Below are positions 12,343 through 23,844 of a DNA stretch of 64,000 bases, one piece after another. The position numbers and the translations under genes were made by a program. Each line of letters opens with the position of its first letter. The stretch's first letter is position 1. Origin of the DNA: Parasponia andersonii (Eukaryota; Streptophyta; Magnoliopsida; Rosales; Cannabaceae). Location of the stretch: assembly GCA_002914805.1 (NCBI GenBank), contig JXTB01000193.1:637835-701834 (forward strand). Reading direction: 5' to 3'. Under the pieces are notes generated by a model. That model was not told where the DNA came from. It was given only the letters and a program-made list of their open reading frames with translations, and ran no database searches.

Positions 12343-12656
12343 TTAGTTTCATATGTATAGCATAATATTGATCTAGAATTGAATATCTAGGTTATGTGAT
12401 TGAGTTTGAGCAATTTTTGTTTATGATACTTAAATAATTTATGGTGATGAATGATATTTAATTACGTATACTATTGATTTTTGCATAGTGAGGAAAATTG
12501 TGGATTGTGATTCTAGCAAAATTAGAGTTCGATGTTCTTGAATTTTATGTTTGATAGATTTATGAACATATTTCAAAGAGTTTGAAAATCTGAATTTTTT
12601 CTAGGATTTTTTTTATGTTGTTTTAAATTTTTCAGCACTTAAAAAATAAAAAAATC

Positions 12657-13010
12657 GACCAGCCCTAGCCCCATGCGCGCGGCTCACCTGTGCGGGTGCT
12701 GGGCATTGGCGCGGCTAAGTAGGATGTATGCACGTGCGGCCTGCTCGCGGGCTGCCTCCTGCAGTCCATGCACCATGCGCACTAGCGCGCAACATGCCTA
12801 CGCACCACCTGCACGCGGCCTGTGCGTGTCCCGTGCGTGCCCGGGCATGGGGCTGCTGCGTCTAGCACGCGGCGTGCTCGCCTGGCGCGCACGGCCTTGC
12901 CGTGTGCTATAGCTGGGCGGCCCACCCCGATACCACTCGTTGCTCCGTTTTTTGCCGTCCCTTCTGGAGGTGACGGCTCGTAGGCCGACGGTGGTGGTGT
13001 TTCTGCCACT
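12657..13010. other. GC/CpG-rich block inside the copia leader
   Basis: A roughly 350-bp island rich in GCGCGC, TGCGCG and CGGCC words, between AT-rich flanks. Open frames exist on both strands here (for example 12673-12912 and 13015-12782), but they are low-complexity Arg/Ala/Cys-rich translations with no family match, as expected from GC-rich noncoding DNA. TGCGCG-type words recur, suggesting expansion of a short repeat. Confidence 0.6.
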
Positions 13011-13190
13011 ATCATTTTTTATAAATTAAATAATTAGTTAATTAAGTAGATAGTTATTTAATTTGAATTCAAATTTTAAAATAGGAAACTATTCAAATTA
13101 GATTAGGATAATTATCTATTTTTGATTTATCCTATTTTAAATTTGATTTACTTTAAGAATTTGAACTAATCAAATAAATAGGATATTATC

Positions 13191-13509
13191 TAATAGTTAA
13201 TTTGAGTTTGAATGGAATCTAATAATTTTTGAAATTGGATAAGATTTCCTATATTATCGTTAATATTTGAATTTTGAATTTAAATAGATAATGATTATTC
13301 AAATTAATTAGATATTTAATGAGATTAGATAATTATTCTGATAAATCTAACAGTTAATTTGAATTTGAATCAGATATCTTCTAATTTTTGAAATCAGATA
13401 AGATTTCCTATCAGTTTTATTTAAATTTTGAATTTAAATAAGTAACAATTATTCAAATTAATTTGATATTTAATGCGATTAAATATGATTAGATAATTAT
13501 CCATAAATC
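13191..13509 (+). repeat. Diverged tandem repeat, about 157 bp, two copies
   Basis: Copy 1 (13191-13347) and copy 2 (13348-13509) both run TAA(T/C)AGTTAATTTGA(G/A)TTTGAAT, then CTAAT-TTTTGAAAT, GGATAAGATTTCCTAT or CAGATAAGATTTCCTAT, TTTGAATTTAAATA, TTATTCAAATTAATT and GATTAGATAATTAT. A third partial copy may lie at about 13060-13190. Part of the AT-rich copia leader. Confidence 0.65.
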
Positions 13510-16504
13510 ATGATAGTTTAAATTTGAATAATTTAATTTTAGTAATTACCTTTAATTTAAATTTGATTTAAATTAAGATATAGTTTTTGAATTTAATTCG
13601 AAACTAAATCTAATTAGATTAGAATTAAATAATTACTATCCATAGATTATTTAAATTCGTAATTAATGAGATTAATTAGGATAGAAAAGATTTGAATTTA
13701 AATTAGATTAATATTCAATAATTAATTGTAATAACTATTTATCTAGTAACTATTCTAATTATAGTAATTGGAATATAGTTAAAGAAAACTAATTAGATTA
13801 GTAACTCTATTGATTAATGAGATTAATTACACAACTAATTAGTGAGATTAATTAGGTAATTAATTAATATGATTAATTAATTAGAAAAGTTCTATCCTTT
13901 TATAATTAAAATAATTTTAATTAATAAAAGAAATTTAATAATAATTATATTTCTATTACAATTAAATTTAGATATGATCTTTATTTAATTATTAGAATTA
14001 TTTGATTATAATTAGATATAAATACTAGATAAATATAGAAACATTATATGAGTTAAAAGAGTTTAAATTATTTTCTAATTTAGAATATTGTAATTAATCT
14101 TTTCTAAATACAGTTATAGAAATAGGATTTCTATAATTAAAAGTAATTATCTTTTATTATCCGTTTTAGATCTTAATGAGTTTAAGATAGTATCTTAATG
14201 AGATTAAAATAATATTAGATAAATTAATTAATTCTTTAATTAATTAATAATTAGATAATAAATGTGATTCATTTTCTAATTAGTTAAATTATCCTAATAA
14301 GTCAATAATTTAAAATATTTGATATTTTTAAATTTTAGACAAGAATTTGTTATGAACTTAATTCTTACATTTAGGATAATATGTTTTACTAAAAAACATT
14401 AATTATTGAATTTAATTAATATTTGTATTATTATTTAATAATTATTAATTTGATTAATTTTTATTATTTAATAATTATTAATTTGATTAATAATTAATAA
14501 ATAATAATAATTAATGAGATTAATTATATTAATTAAAAGGATAATATTAGTAAAAGGATAATTATTTGTTTTCATGATTTACAAGAAAATTGGATCTTGA
14601 TTTTAATGAGATTAAAATGTTGTTTAATAAAATATTTTAATTATGTGATAATTATGGCAATATTTTGTGCGGTGTTTTTTGACATAAAATATTGTTAATT
14701 ATGAGATAATTATGGTATTATTTTATGTGATAAAAGGCCTTTTGATAATTATGAGATAATTATGTGTTTTTACAAAATACATTTGATATAATTGTCATAT
14801 TGAGTGGGGGATTTTTTAATTTTGATATTTTAATCCAAAATTATTTAAACCATTCTTTTAGTTTTGAAAGGATTAATTTTGAGAAAATTAATGAACATTT
14901 ATAAAGCTGTTTATATTCATTATTTGCATTTATAATTATTTGTAAAACTTTTATACAAAAATATTTTTTTATAACTGTTTACTTATTTTTATAAATGCAC
15001 TTGGAATTGAATTTGATTAAATTCTATTACTGAGAATCTTTAAAATTATTGGTTGAATAATTTAGCAGTTAAAGTTTCTTAGTCCATTTTTCAAAACTAA
15101 TGTTTAATACAGGACTTGGTTTAAATATAGTATTTCAATTATTTATCTTTGGTTGAAAGATTGGTGACTAAATAATTTCTTCTGGAAAAGTTTTGCTTGA
15201 ATGATTTACAATCCACAGACCTTCTTACTCGATTGTTACATCCTGTATGCTTTTATTGTCTAATTTTATATACATGAGATGTATAATATTAGAGTATTAG
15301 CACTTTGGCTTTAGACAATAATTGTTTTGATCATAGTACCATGTTTATTATACTATGTCATAATGTCTTAAATTAGCTCATTCTCTTTAAGTCGCATAAT
15401 TGGATATACATAGTTGATTTTGTGGTTACTAAATAAGTTAGATAACTGGGTAAATTCAAGATCCCTAAATTTTAAAAGATTGAGTGAGAGCGGGGATAAG
15501 ATATCCATGGTCTCCATCATTGGTTCAATGGTCCTAAAGATATGCCTCGCCTCAGAATCTTGCTGAACTCCCGTAGGAAGGTTATCATCTGGGTATTATT
15601 GGTATTGAGTCTCTAAGGATAAATTTGTGAGTGGACTTTACGTACTGATTTCCCGTAGGAAACTGTATTGTTTAAGAAAGCTTGTGAATTGAAATAATGG
15701 TTACACACTCAACATAGGATACTATTAACCTCCCGTAAGAAGTATGTTAGTAATTCTATGGACCGATAAACAGGGTAATTAGCAAACTGTAATATGAGAT
15801 ATTTGTCTTTTTGTCTAAAGTGAATTGTTCACATTTAACTTATAGAATCACATGATTACCCGTAGGTAACTTGTGATCTATGGTAGGTTAAAATACCTTG
15901 AATATTTGTGAGAGTATTAGGGATTCTTATACAAGTATTTTATCTTGAGAGATTTAATGTTAAGTATTCTAAATTCTTTTATATTCAGATAAACTAGCAA
16001 ACTTAGTCGAGTACTAGGAGGACATAATTTGTATACTTGTCCATAGTTTATTCTTAGTTTCCAAATGACCAATAAGAGCATAACACATAATCTTCTTGTT
16101 TGATTATATGTCATAAGATTTATGTTTTCTTATTTTACTCTAAATGTACTCCAATATTTTGCACGAATTGTCTACTGATTTTAAATCAGTTACTTTGATT
16201 AATAAATCACAAGAGTTGGTGATTTTGTAAAAGTTCATTCCTGATAATTAATACCCTTGTTGAGGTATTTATTATCTTACTTAAGATAATGAACACCCTT
16301 TTTAAGGCATTTATTATCTTACTGTAAAATTAAATCGAAACAAAGATATTTATATTCGATTATATTTTTCCCATATATTTAATTGAGAATTAAACCTACA
16401 GAATTTAATTGTGAATTGAATTCATTAAATTCGATTATGAATTGGATTTATTTTATGACTTTTGTCTAATTGGGAATCTTATTATTTTGTAGATTAAGGA
16501 AATA

Positions 16505-17074
16505 TTGTTTCATAGGATGGACAAGATTTCCAGAAAGAGGAAAGAGACAGAGGAATACAGTATAAGGAGTAAAATGAGGATGTTTATGTTGACATCTCAG
16601 CGTTCAAAGAGTTTGAATGGTAATCAACATGAGGATAGCTCTACTGAAAAGAGGTTGTTTGGGAGGCCAAGAAAATCACTCTTTATTGAGGATAAAAGAG
16701 ATCTCTGGTTAGTGAACTCAGGATCTAGTGTCAATATCTGCAATGACAAGAAATGGTTTGTTGAACCAAATCAATTAAATGATATTAGTCATGATGTGGA
16801 AGTAATAGACAATCGAAGAGTTCGAATAAAAGGCATAGGAGATACCTACCTAAAGATCAATGATAGCTCTATGATCTTAAAATATTACTATTATGTACCG
16901 AAGTTTAGTTTAAATGCTCTTTTGGTATTGAAGATGTTTAAAGAAGGCTATCGCTTTGAGTTTGACAAGAAGATGAAAGTCTTCTATAATAATCTATTGT
17001 ATTGTATGGGAGAAATGCAAAATGGACTTTATGTCCTACCCCAAAGCCACAAAGTATATCATCTTCAATCATGA
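16505..17074 (+). pseudogene. Copia aspartic protease region
   Basis: Open for 189 codons. Residues about 66-150 are a Ty1/copia protease: KRDLWLVNSGSSVNICNDKK, then RVRIKGIGDTYLKIND and the YYVPKFSLNALLVLKMFKEG stretch that follows it in this family. The catalytic motif should read D-S-G but reads N-S-G (LVNSGSS), so the active-site Asp is lost. The N-terminal 60 residues are basic and Ser-rich and would correspond to the gag/zinc-knuckle junction, but no CCHC motif is visible. The frame ends at 17074 while the homology continues in another frame, so a frameshift separates it from integrase. Confidence 0.85.
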
Positions 17075-18037
17075 GCATTACTACACTTCAAGAGATGGTG
17101 AATGACGTCAGGAAGGAGCGCAACACCATCGATTGGTACAAGCGACTCGGACACATGCCATGCCCAGACATTCGCAGACTTATAGAGCTGGGTCACTTGT
17201 CTAAAGTAGACATCAGCAACGATATAAACTGTGAGGATTGCAAGAAGCCAGTAAAGTACAAGCATCCTCTTACTACTCGTTATGAGAAAGCTGAGGCATG
17301 TTTAGAGTGCGTACATGTACATATCTATGAACCTATGGAGGTAGTTTCCTACAACAAGCATACATTGTTTAGCACCTTTGTTGATGAATATTCAGACTTC
17401 GATCAAGTCTATTTTCTCAAGAGATACGATGAAGTCACAGATGCTTTCCATGAGTTCGACAGAAAGGTACGAATGCAACATGATACCAAGGTCAAGAAGT
17501 TCAAGATTGAAGCCAAACATGAAGATGTTGATTCTCTTCGAGACTTGCTGAGGCCAACACTAGCTAATCTTGCTATTCCTTATGAATATACGTCTATCTA
17601 TGAGCATAGTCGTATAGGAGCTATTGAGAGGTACAACATCAGACTCAAGCAAACCATAGAGCTGATGTACAAGAAGTTGCTGCTGTCCTATAGATACTGG
17701 AGTGGGGACAACTTTGTACATCTCCAACTTCATGCCACCAGATAGAGATGCTTCGATACCTTTTCAGATATGGATGGGCTATGTAGAGAGCTTAGAGTAT
17801 CTAAAGGTATGGGGTTACGAAGTATACGCGTGCAAGAAAGTGGGAGACGAAGTTGACAAGAATTCAGAAAAGTGTTTTCTACTTAGCTATCCAAATGAAG
17901 AGAAGGGCTATATTCTTTACAGACAATCTATGAATACTACCTTTATCAGCAGAAGTGGAGATTTTCTGGAGGATGAGAGGGAAGTCCGTCAAGAAATTGA
18001 TGAAGAGAGAGCTTATGATCTTCATTGCTTTTCTTAG
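17067..18037 (+). pseudogene. Copia integrase (degenerate)
   Basis: Two overlapping frames. The first (to 17745) has the GAG-pre-integrase zinc-binding region, WYKRLGHMPCPDIRRL...CEDCKKP, where the first His of the HHCC motif has become Tyr. The core domain follows: TFVDEYSDFDQVYFL holds the first Asp and GAIERYNIRLKQTIELMYKK the Glu. The segment expected to read SDRGGEY is IEAKHEDV, so the second catalytic Asp is missing. The second frame (17702-18037) has the C-terminal YLKVWGYEVYACKK and KGYILYRQ stretch (family: LKVWGC...KGY..Y). It then stops, with no RT following. Cannot be an active integrase. Confidence 0.85.
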
Positions 18038-18143
18038 TCATTAAGTTATTAATTGAACACTTAGTTTTTGCTTTTATTAATTTTGGTCATTTGGAACATT
18101 TTAGAATTTTTACTATGTCATTTTTAGTAACTGCTTTTTGGAC

Positions 18144-18154
18144 AAGTGGAAGAT
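18144..18154 (+). promoter_or_regulatory. Polypurine tract of the copia element
   Basis: AAGTGGAAGAT immediately precedes the 3' LTR (TGTCGGG). It matches the usual plant copia form AAGTGGGAGAT and would prime plus-strand DNA synthesis. Confidence 0.75.
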
Positions 18155-19951
18155 TGTCGGGATTTTTGCCTTAAAAAGTAGATTTCTAATTTTACTCTTT
18201 TGAGTATAAACAACTATCTCTTATATGAAATTATAATATTTGCTAGATTAAACTATCTTAGTTGAATAGTTTATTCATTTGAAAAAAATTCCATGACTTT
18301 ATATATATATAAAGAAACAAATATAATTAAGTGTTAATTATGGGGAGACTTGTTTCTTTATCTAAGTCTAAATAAAGTAGTTTACAATCTGTGAATAAAG
18401 ATGGAATACTTTATTTACTATAGCTTGTATTGTTTTCTATCTCAATGGGAATGATGTGTCTCAAATCATTGAATTATCTGACTTCTGATAGAAACACTAA
18501 TACAATATAAATAAGTTATGTGTATTAAACTGGATCAGATAATATAAAGAATTGGAGTGCTGTAACTCAATTCTTATATTATTACAAACTAGCTCTTAGC
18601 ATATAAATCTTAATCCTGGATGTTTGACTGGACTTGTTTTTATGGGTTATAGTCTTTTGATTTGTTAAAAAACTAACCTCTATGAAGTTAGAGGTGAACT
18701 CTGGCATATTGAAGGTTATGGCTTATGAATTGATGGGAACACCAAATAATTAAGGGCACTATACATTAATGCCACTTTAGGTTCTTTCAAGATTCATGGA
18801 ATAATTAAATCTAAGATCGTAGTATTCACTTTGTGAATTGGTTAATAATTTTGTCTAAATGGTCATTGAAAACAAAATTATCGATAATATTATTCCTTGA
18901 TAGTAACATGATAACTTAAATGTAAATAGGTGTTGGAGGGGTATTATGATAATTTCACTTATCCAACTATAACATTTTATAGGGATTATATATGTGGTAT
19001 AGAATATGCTAGATGGATCAGTTAATCAAGGTTAGTTGATTAAATCTCTATAAAAGGCATGATATTTAATCTAAGAGTGCAGTATTGGGCCTTTAGTAGA
19101 GTGTCCCCTTTACTAATAATATTTATATAAATACCATAATAAGAGTTTATGTATTTATCATATTATTGTAGCTTAGATTATGTGGATCCATTAGGTCCCT
19201 TGTCTAGCTTAATTAAGCTCAATAATTAGTTAGTGGTATTTGTGAAATAAGTTTCATGAAACTGTGTAAAATAATAATTCTACACATAAGTTGGTATTTT
19301 TATAAATAAGTTTCATGAGTTGGACATATTTATAAAAATACACCCAAAAACCAAATTGGAGAACAAGCCCAATCCTAATTGGACTAGGGTTAGCAGTTTT
19401 TGGTCCCATATATATAAGATATATGAGAGGAAAAACTACACAGTAACTCATATAGAGTCACACGCATAAGGCACAGGGAGAGGGAGAGAAAATTCGGCCA
19501 ACCGAGGCTAAGTGAGAATGAAAAAGGTTTTCCACAATCTTATAGTCTCATCTCATATCCAGGTGTTCCATAGGATCAAGAAGGTGTTCTTGATCATTCT
19601 CCAACGAACGTTTTGACTTGGTGCCCACTCGGTTTGTCAACCAAGAGCAAGAGCATAGACAAGAAGATCTAGGGTTAGAGGTTTGATCACCATTAAGAAG
19701 AAGATCAAGGAGGAACATACTACAAGAGACCCTAATCTCATCTCTAGGGTTTTGTATCTAGATTTGATTTATGTTGTACATGATTCTGTATATGATGCAT
19801 GTGTATTATATGGTTATGAAAACTGTTTTCATGGAAAAATTTTAAAATCTAAATCCGCTAATTTTTCCACTGCACTCATGATATGATCATGTGTTTTTCC
19901 ATATCTGCATGCATGCATGATTTTCCTAAGTGTTAGGTCAATATACCAACA
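18155..19951 (+). repeat. 3' LTR of the copia element
   Basis: Starts TGTCGGGATTTTTGCCTT and ends ATATACCAACA; 1797 bp, colinear with the 5' LTR. The first bases read TGTC rather than TGTT. It is followed directly by the ATAAC duplication and then by LINE sequence. Confidence 0.92.
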
Positions 19952-20570
19952 ATAACTTCAACAATAATTAGTGTCTTATGATGCCTACCTTTGATCTGAA
20001 ACTCTCGTAAAATTAAGAGATCAGTTATAGAATTAAATATAGAGTCAAAAACTAGAGACTCAGCTTCTCTAATAAAATGTCATAAGAGAACAAATGCTTA
20101 AGATATAGATGGTTTTTAATTTTCAAAAATTAGCAAATTCCGAAGATGTCATATAATTCAAAAAATAGAGACCAAACTAACTTTCTAAAAAGCTTGAAGT
20201 TACGGGCTAAGCGAGCAAAGTTTAGCTCTATCCAAAAGATCCTTCACAGAGCTCTCTAAAAAGACTAGAGTGCGAAATAATGAGGCTAAGGCCGACCAAA
20301 TCTACACAACAAAAAGGCAATCAAGGAACAAATGTGATGAGTCCTCTACCGAGGAACGACAGAAATAACAATAAGACGGAAGTTGAGAGTCTCACCTCAT
20401 CAAAGAAGATACCATAGAAAATTGATCATGAAGAGTTCTCCAAGTAAAACTGACCTTGAAGGAGGGATGAAGGAAAATCAAATCTACTTTCCCCAAGAGC
20501 AAACCATCGGAGAATCAGAAAGAGATACATAAGCATCAGGCGTCCAATTACTTATCATTGCCTTATATAT
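19952..20570 (-). pseudogene. LINE reverse-transcriptase zinc-binding domain and linker (split by copia)
   Basis: Minus-strand sequence upstream of the RNase H remnant at 10083-10537. Around 20400-20280 it reads QLPSYCYFCRSSVEDSSHLF followed by LDCLFVV-IW. This is the zinc-binding domain that follows RT in plant LINEs, with its C-x2-C...H-x-x-x-x-C pattern. Toward 19960 it reads FRSKVGIIRH and then IIVEV, where it would continue across the copia insertion into RPTPLF-VKVNTDG at 10530. Stops interrupt it. I see no RT palm motif to the right of 20570, so the copy appears 5'-truncated, which is usual for LINEs. Confidence 0.72.
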
Positions 20571-20749
20571 ATTAGAAATTGTTTAATTGTGCAAGAATTT
20601 TCTCAAGAATTGTGAATTGTCCCCGTATATATAAGCTCCTATGCTTTGCCATGAATATTATTAGAAATTAATAAGCAACTACTAAATCTAGCTTCCACTG
20701 ATAAACTCTATGCAAGTTGTTTGTCAATAGATTTTAGGTCTCAAAATTC

Positions 20750-20818
20750 NNNNNNNNNNNNNNNNNNNNNNNNNNNNNNNNNNNNNNNNNNNNNNNNNNN
20801 NNNNNNNNNNNNNNNNNN
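20750..20818. other. Assembly gap (69 N)
   Basis: Run of N directly before a TA dinucleotide repeat. The gap is probably caused by that microsatellite. Confidence 0.97.
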
Positions 20819-20838
20819 TATATATATATATATATATG
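20819..20838. repeat. (TA)n microsatellite at gap edge
   Basis: TATATATATATATATATATG begins at the first base after the gap; its true length is unknown because the gap may hold more. Confidence 0.85.
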
Positions 20839-23800
20839 TATACACAAACATATATAACGCACACAGAAAGAATATACACAAGCCAGTCCCATTTTTTGGG
20901 ATGGGATTTGGGTTTATGTTGATGAAATAAATTAGGTTTTCTTGTAGTACTCTACCTAAATTTTCCTATGTCCAACAAAACATTAATTATAATAATTAAG
21001 ATATAACAAACAAAGAGAGGGAAGGGGCATTTTTCACTTTGAATTTAATATTGAGAACGAAAGTCAACTCTTGGGACTTTTATCATAATAATAATAATCT
21101 CTGGACTTCTGATTAAAAGAACAAAAACGCATGAGAAAGGGAATTTTATATTACAAGCATATTCCATAAAGTGCCAACTCTTGTGAGCCCCAGTGAGAAA
21201 TTTTTAATATACCAATGATCAGTTCAATCTTGATCCAAAATTACTTAATCAAATGGAAATCTGCTAGAACATATGTATGACTGGAAAAGAAGACATTGGG
21301 AAAAAAGTTAAGCACTTCATCGGATTATTAAGAATCTTTTGTTTTTGACAAAAAAGACCAAAAGAGATGAAGAACTCGAGAATTAATTCTGGTTAAACAA
21401 TATCTTATTAAGGATATTATCATTTTTTTTTAAGAATAGATATTATTATTTTATATTTATATTTTGATATTTTATTCTATTTATACTTTCTGATTTAGTT
21501 ATTATCAATATTCACTTTGTTACAAATTAATACTCTGACGTAAATTTAAAATAGTTAATTTACTAAATTGATTTAATAAATTTATTCTTGAATCAATTTT
21601 TATATAGTTTATTTTTAATTTTTTAAACGGTAACTTAATAAATTAATTAGTATCAGTGTACAAATTTGTAATAAATTTCAAATCTAAAAATCAATATTAA
21701 TAAAAAAAGACATAAAATATAATTAAACAAAATATTAAAATATAGTATATAAAAATGATAATATCTCTTTTATTATATATATTGAGAACTATATCAATGT
21801 ATACATAGACCGAGACCCATTGATTTATATCAAAATTAACACTTCCTGGATAAAAGATAATTACAGATCGACTATCCTAGGTCTACAAAAAAATCGAAAA
21901 ATAAAGTGATTTTTAATTAAGCATAAACTAAAAGATAATTTAATGGTAATAAGTAAAATTTACTCAAATATAGCTAACAGATGTGGTATTCGTGGTTTTT
22001 TTTTTCCCTTTTTTAGGAGGTGTTATGTAACGTAATTTTAGTCCAACGATAACATTGTTATTTTGACTTAAATAAGTAGGCGACGGTGTAATTTTCGAAA
22101 AAACATATAAAATAATGAGATCCACAAAATGGCCTATACCGACTCTTCTGAAAAAGAAGGCTATTAAAATGAGATGAAGAAACTTGTTAATTAATAAACA
22201 AAATAAAAAGTTGGAATCCAAGAATGTCTTGGCAAATAATAAGAATTAAGTGATTGGAGAAGGTCTTTTAGCACTTGTTAATTTGAATGACAATGTGGAT
22301 AAGAGAAGGATTAGTTTTCGCTTGGACTAGTTTATTATAAAATATTTAACCAATGTTTATGGTTTTAAGTGGGTTTTGCCTCAATTATATTCCATAGTAG
22401 ATAAAGGCTATGTAATTGGACATATGTACACGACTGCTTTGATGGAAATTAGGTTTTCAAAAAGTGCTTTAGGGTTCAATTTTGAGATATATAACCAGAC
22501 CCCTTTCAGTTCTATATTATAAAGTGAAAATAGACAGAGAACCAATTAGTCAGTCACATTGCAATAGAAAATATAAAAGAAAATTTCCACAGTGAAAAGT
22601 AATATTGCTGGAAATGACAAGGCGAAATTGGCATAGAATTTAATAGCTGGGGAACAAAACATGTTTTACACGGTTATGCACAAGCATATTGACCTTTTTT
22701 TTTGTTTTTGTTTTTGTTTTTTTTTTCTAATATTATTTATTCTTTTTCACTAATAGCATGTCTTAGGCAGCATGCTTCCGACATTGACTTTTTAGTCAGA
22801 CGATTAAAAAGATGGATTGCTTAGGAATTACTCATAAAATGCATAATCACCCACTTTCTAATCATGATAAATATGACATTCACATCTACCTTAGTTTAAA
22901 TTATTGCGCTTTTCCTAACAAAAAAAGAGAAAAAAAAGAGTAACTTATGATTCCTTCTTTCTCTACTTTTTTGGGCTTTTTTTTATTAGTATTAGAAGAG
23001 TAATACTATATAGTAATGTCCAATATCACCAAAAAATATAATACTATTATTAAGTGACTATAATTATCGGTTCAAAATAGTTTCACCTAAAATTAATTAC
23101 AATTGTCACATCATATATCATATGATGTCCCTTATTGTTATTCTTATTGCAATCGTTCTAATATAAGATATTCTTCTTCTTCCAACAAAAATAATATTAT
23201 ATAACTTTAGTACTAAGTAAGGGTATATAAAATTTCCAACTAACCATGAAAGCTGCCTAAACCTACACCGCACCGCATAGTATGGTTAATTTTCTTAGTA
23301 ATGTGGATTCAGGTCCAATTTCTTCTATCGTTAGTTTGACTAGATATTTTATTTTTTTACCAGTTATCAATGACAGTCACAAAAATTTTTGATTTTAAAT
23401 GTAATTAAGGCTTCAAAAATTATAAATAATCAGTCTTTCTCTACCTTTCCATAGATCCTCCTCTCCCCCCTACCAAAGCTAGTGGGCTCCTATTCTCTTC
23501 CATTAACCGGTGTTTTCTTACTTAGGTAGGAGCCTTTTCCAATCTTTGGTATGGTTTTTTTTTTGTTTTTTGTTTTTGTTTTTTTTTTAAAATAATCTTT
23601 TCATTTGTGAGGGTAGTTTTCATATATGGTAGCTTTTTTATTAGGAATATGCTTTAGAAAGTAATTTCTTTATTAGGTATTTTGAACAATATCTATTGAA
23701 TTTAAGTGTTATCTATTTGTTGTCAATAAATTCCATATTATGTCCCAATTATATACATGTGATGTTTATGTTTTCTATTGTGCAAACGTCTAAAAGTTTT

Positions 23801-23844
23801 CGTGACTAATAATAAGTAATAAATAATTATTCATGCTAAAATCT
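20839..23844. other. AT-rich intergenic DNA, no gene recognised
   Basis: No open frame over 85 codons and no protein motif I can identify. It holds the foldback element at 21414-21765 and two T-rich runs with TTTTTG periodicity at about 22698-22727 and 23558-23590. I saw no splice-site-consistent exon series, tRNA or other RNA gene. Confidence 0.55.
21414..21765. mobile_element. Foldback, MITE-like element
   Basis: The left end GATATTATCATTTTT is exactly the reverse complement of the right end AAAAATGATAATATC (15/15). The complementarity continues inward, imperfectly, for much of the 352 bp: the left arm's TTTGTTACAAATTAATAC pairs with the right arm's reverse complement TTATTACAAATTTGTACAC. 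No open frame. No clear target-site duplication: TCTTATTA on the left and TCTTTTATTA on the right are only similar. Probably a non-autonomous DNA transposon; superfamily not determinable. Confidence 0.55.

Larger units (their letters stand above)
12343..16504 (+). other. Copia internal leader with no recognisable gag
   Basis: About 4.2 kb between PBS and protease in which I see no copia gag or zinc knuckle. It has three parts. A GC-rich block (about 12657-13010) is full of CpG and GCGC words. A roughly 2-kb block (13018-15000) is extremely AT-rich, with short tandem repeats and many TTAATTA and AATTAGAT words. A part of ordinary composition (15000-16504) contains four CCCGTAGG-like motifs. 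Just before the first protease frame is TTATTATTTTGTAG, which resembles a 3' splice site; this is only suggestive. Confidence 0.6.
10538..19951 (+). mobile_element. Ty1/copia element, both LTRs present, gag and RT-RNase H missing
   Basis: A 9.4-kb element bounded by LTRs (10538-12327 and 18155-19951), with a tRNA-iMet-type PBS, a purine tract before the 3' LTR and a perfect 5-bp target-site duplication ATAAC (10533-10537 and 19952-19956). Internally I can identify only protease and integrase remnants at 16505-18037. There is no gag in the 4.2 kb before them, and only about 117 bp separate the integrase from the 3' LTR, so RT and RNase H, normally about 2 kb, are gone. It is therefore non-autonomous. 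It inserted into a LINE ORF. The LTRs differ at many positions (about 1 in 11 over their first 190 bases by eye), so the insertion is not recent. Confidence 0.93.

Noticed and set aside
12673-13015. GC-rich open frames on both strands in the copia leader
   Set aside because: Overlapping Arg/Ala/Cys-rich frames on opposite strands are expected in GC-rich noncoding DNA; no motif and no conservation evidence.
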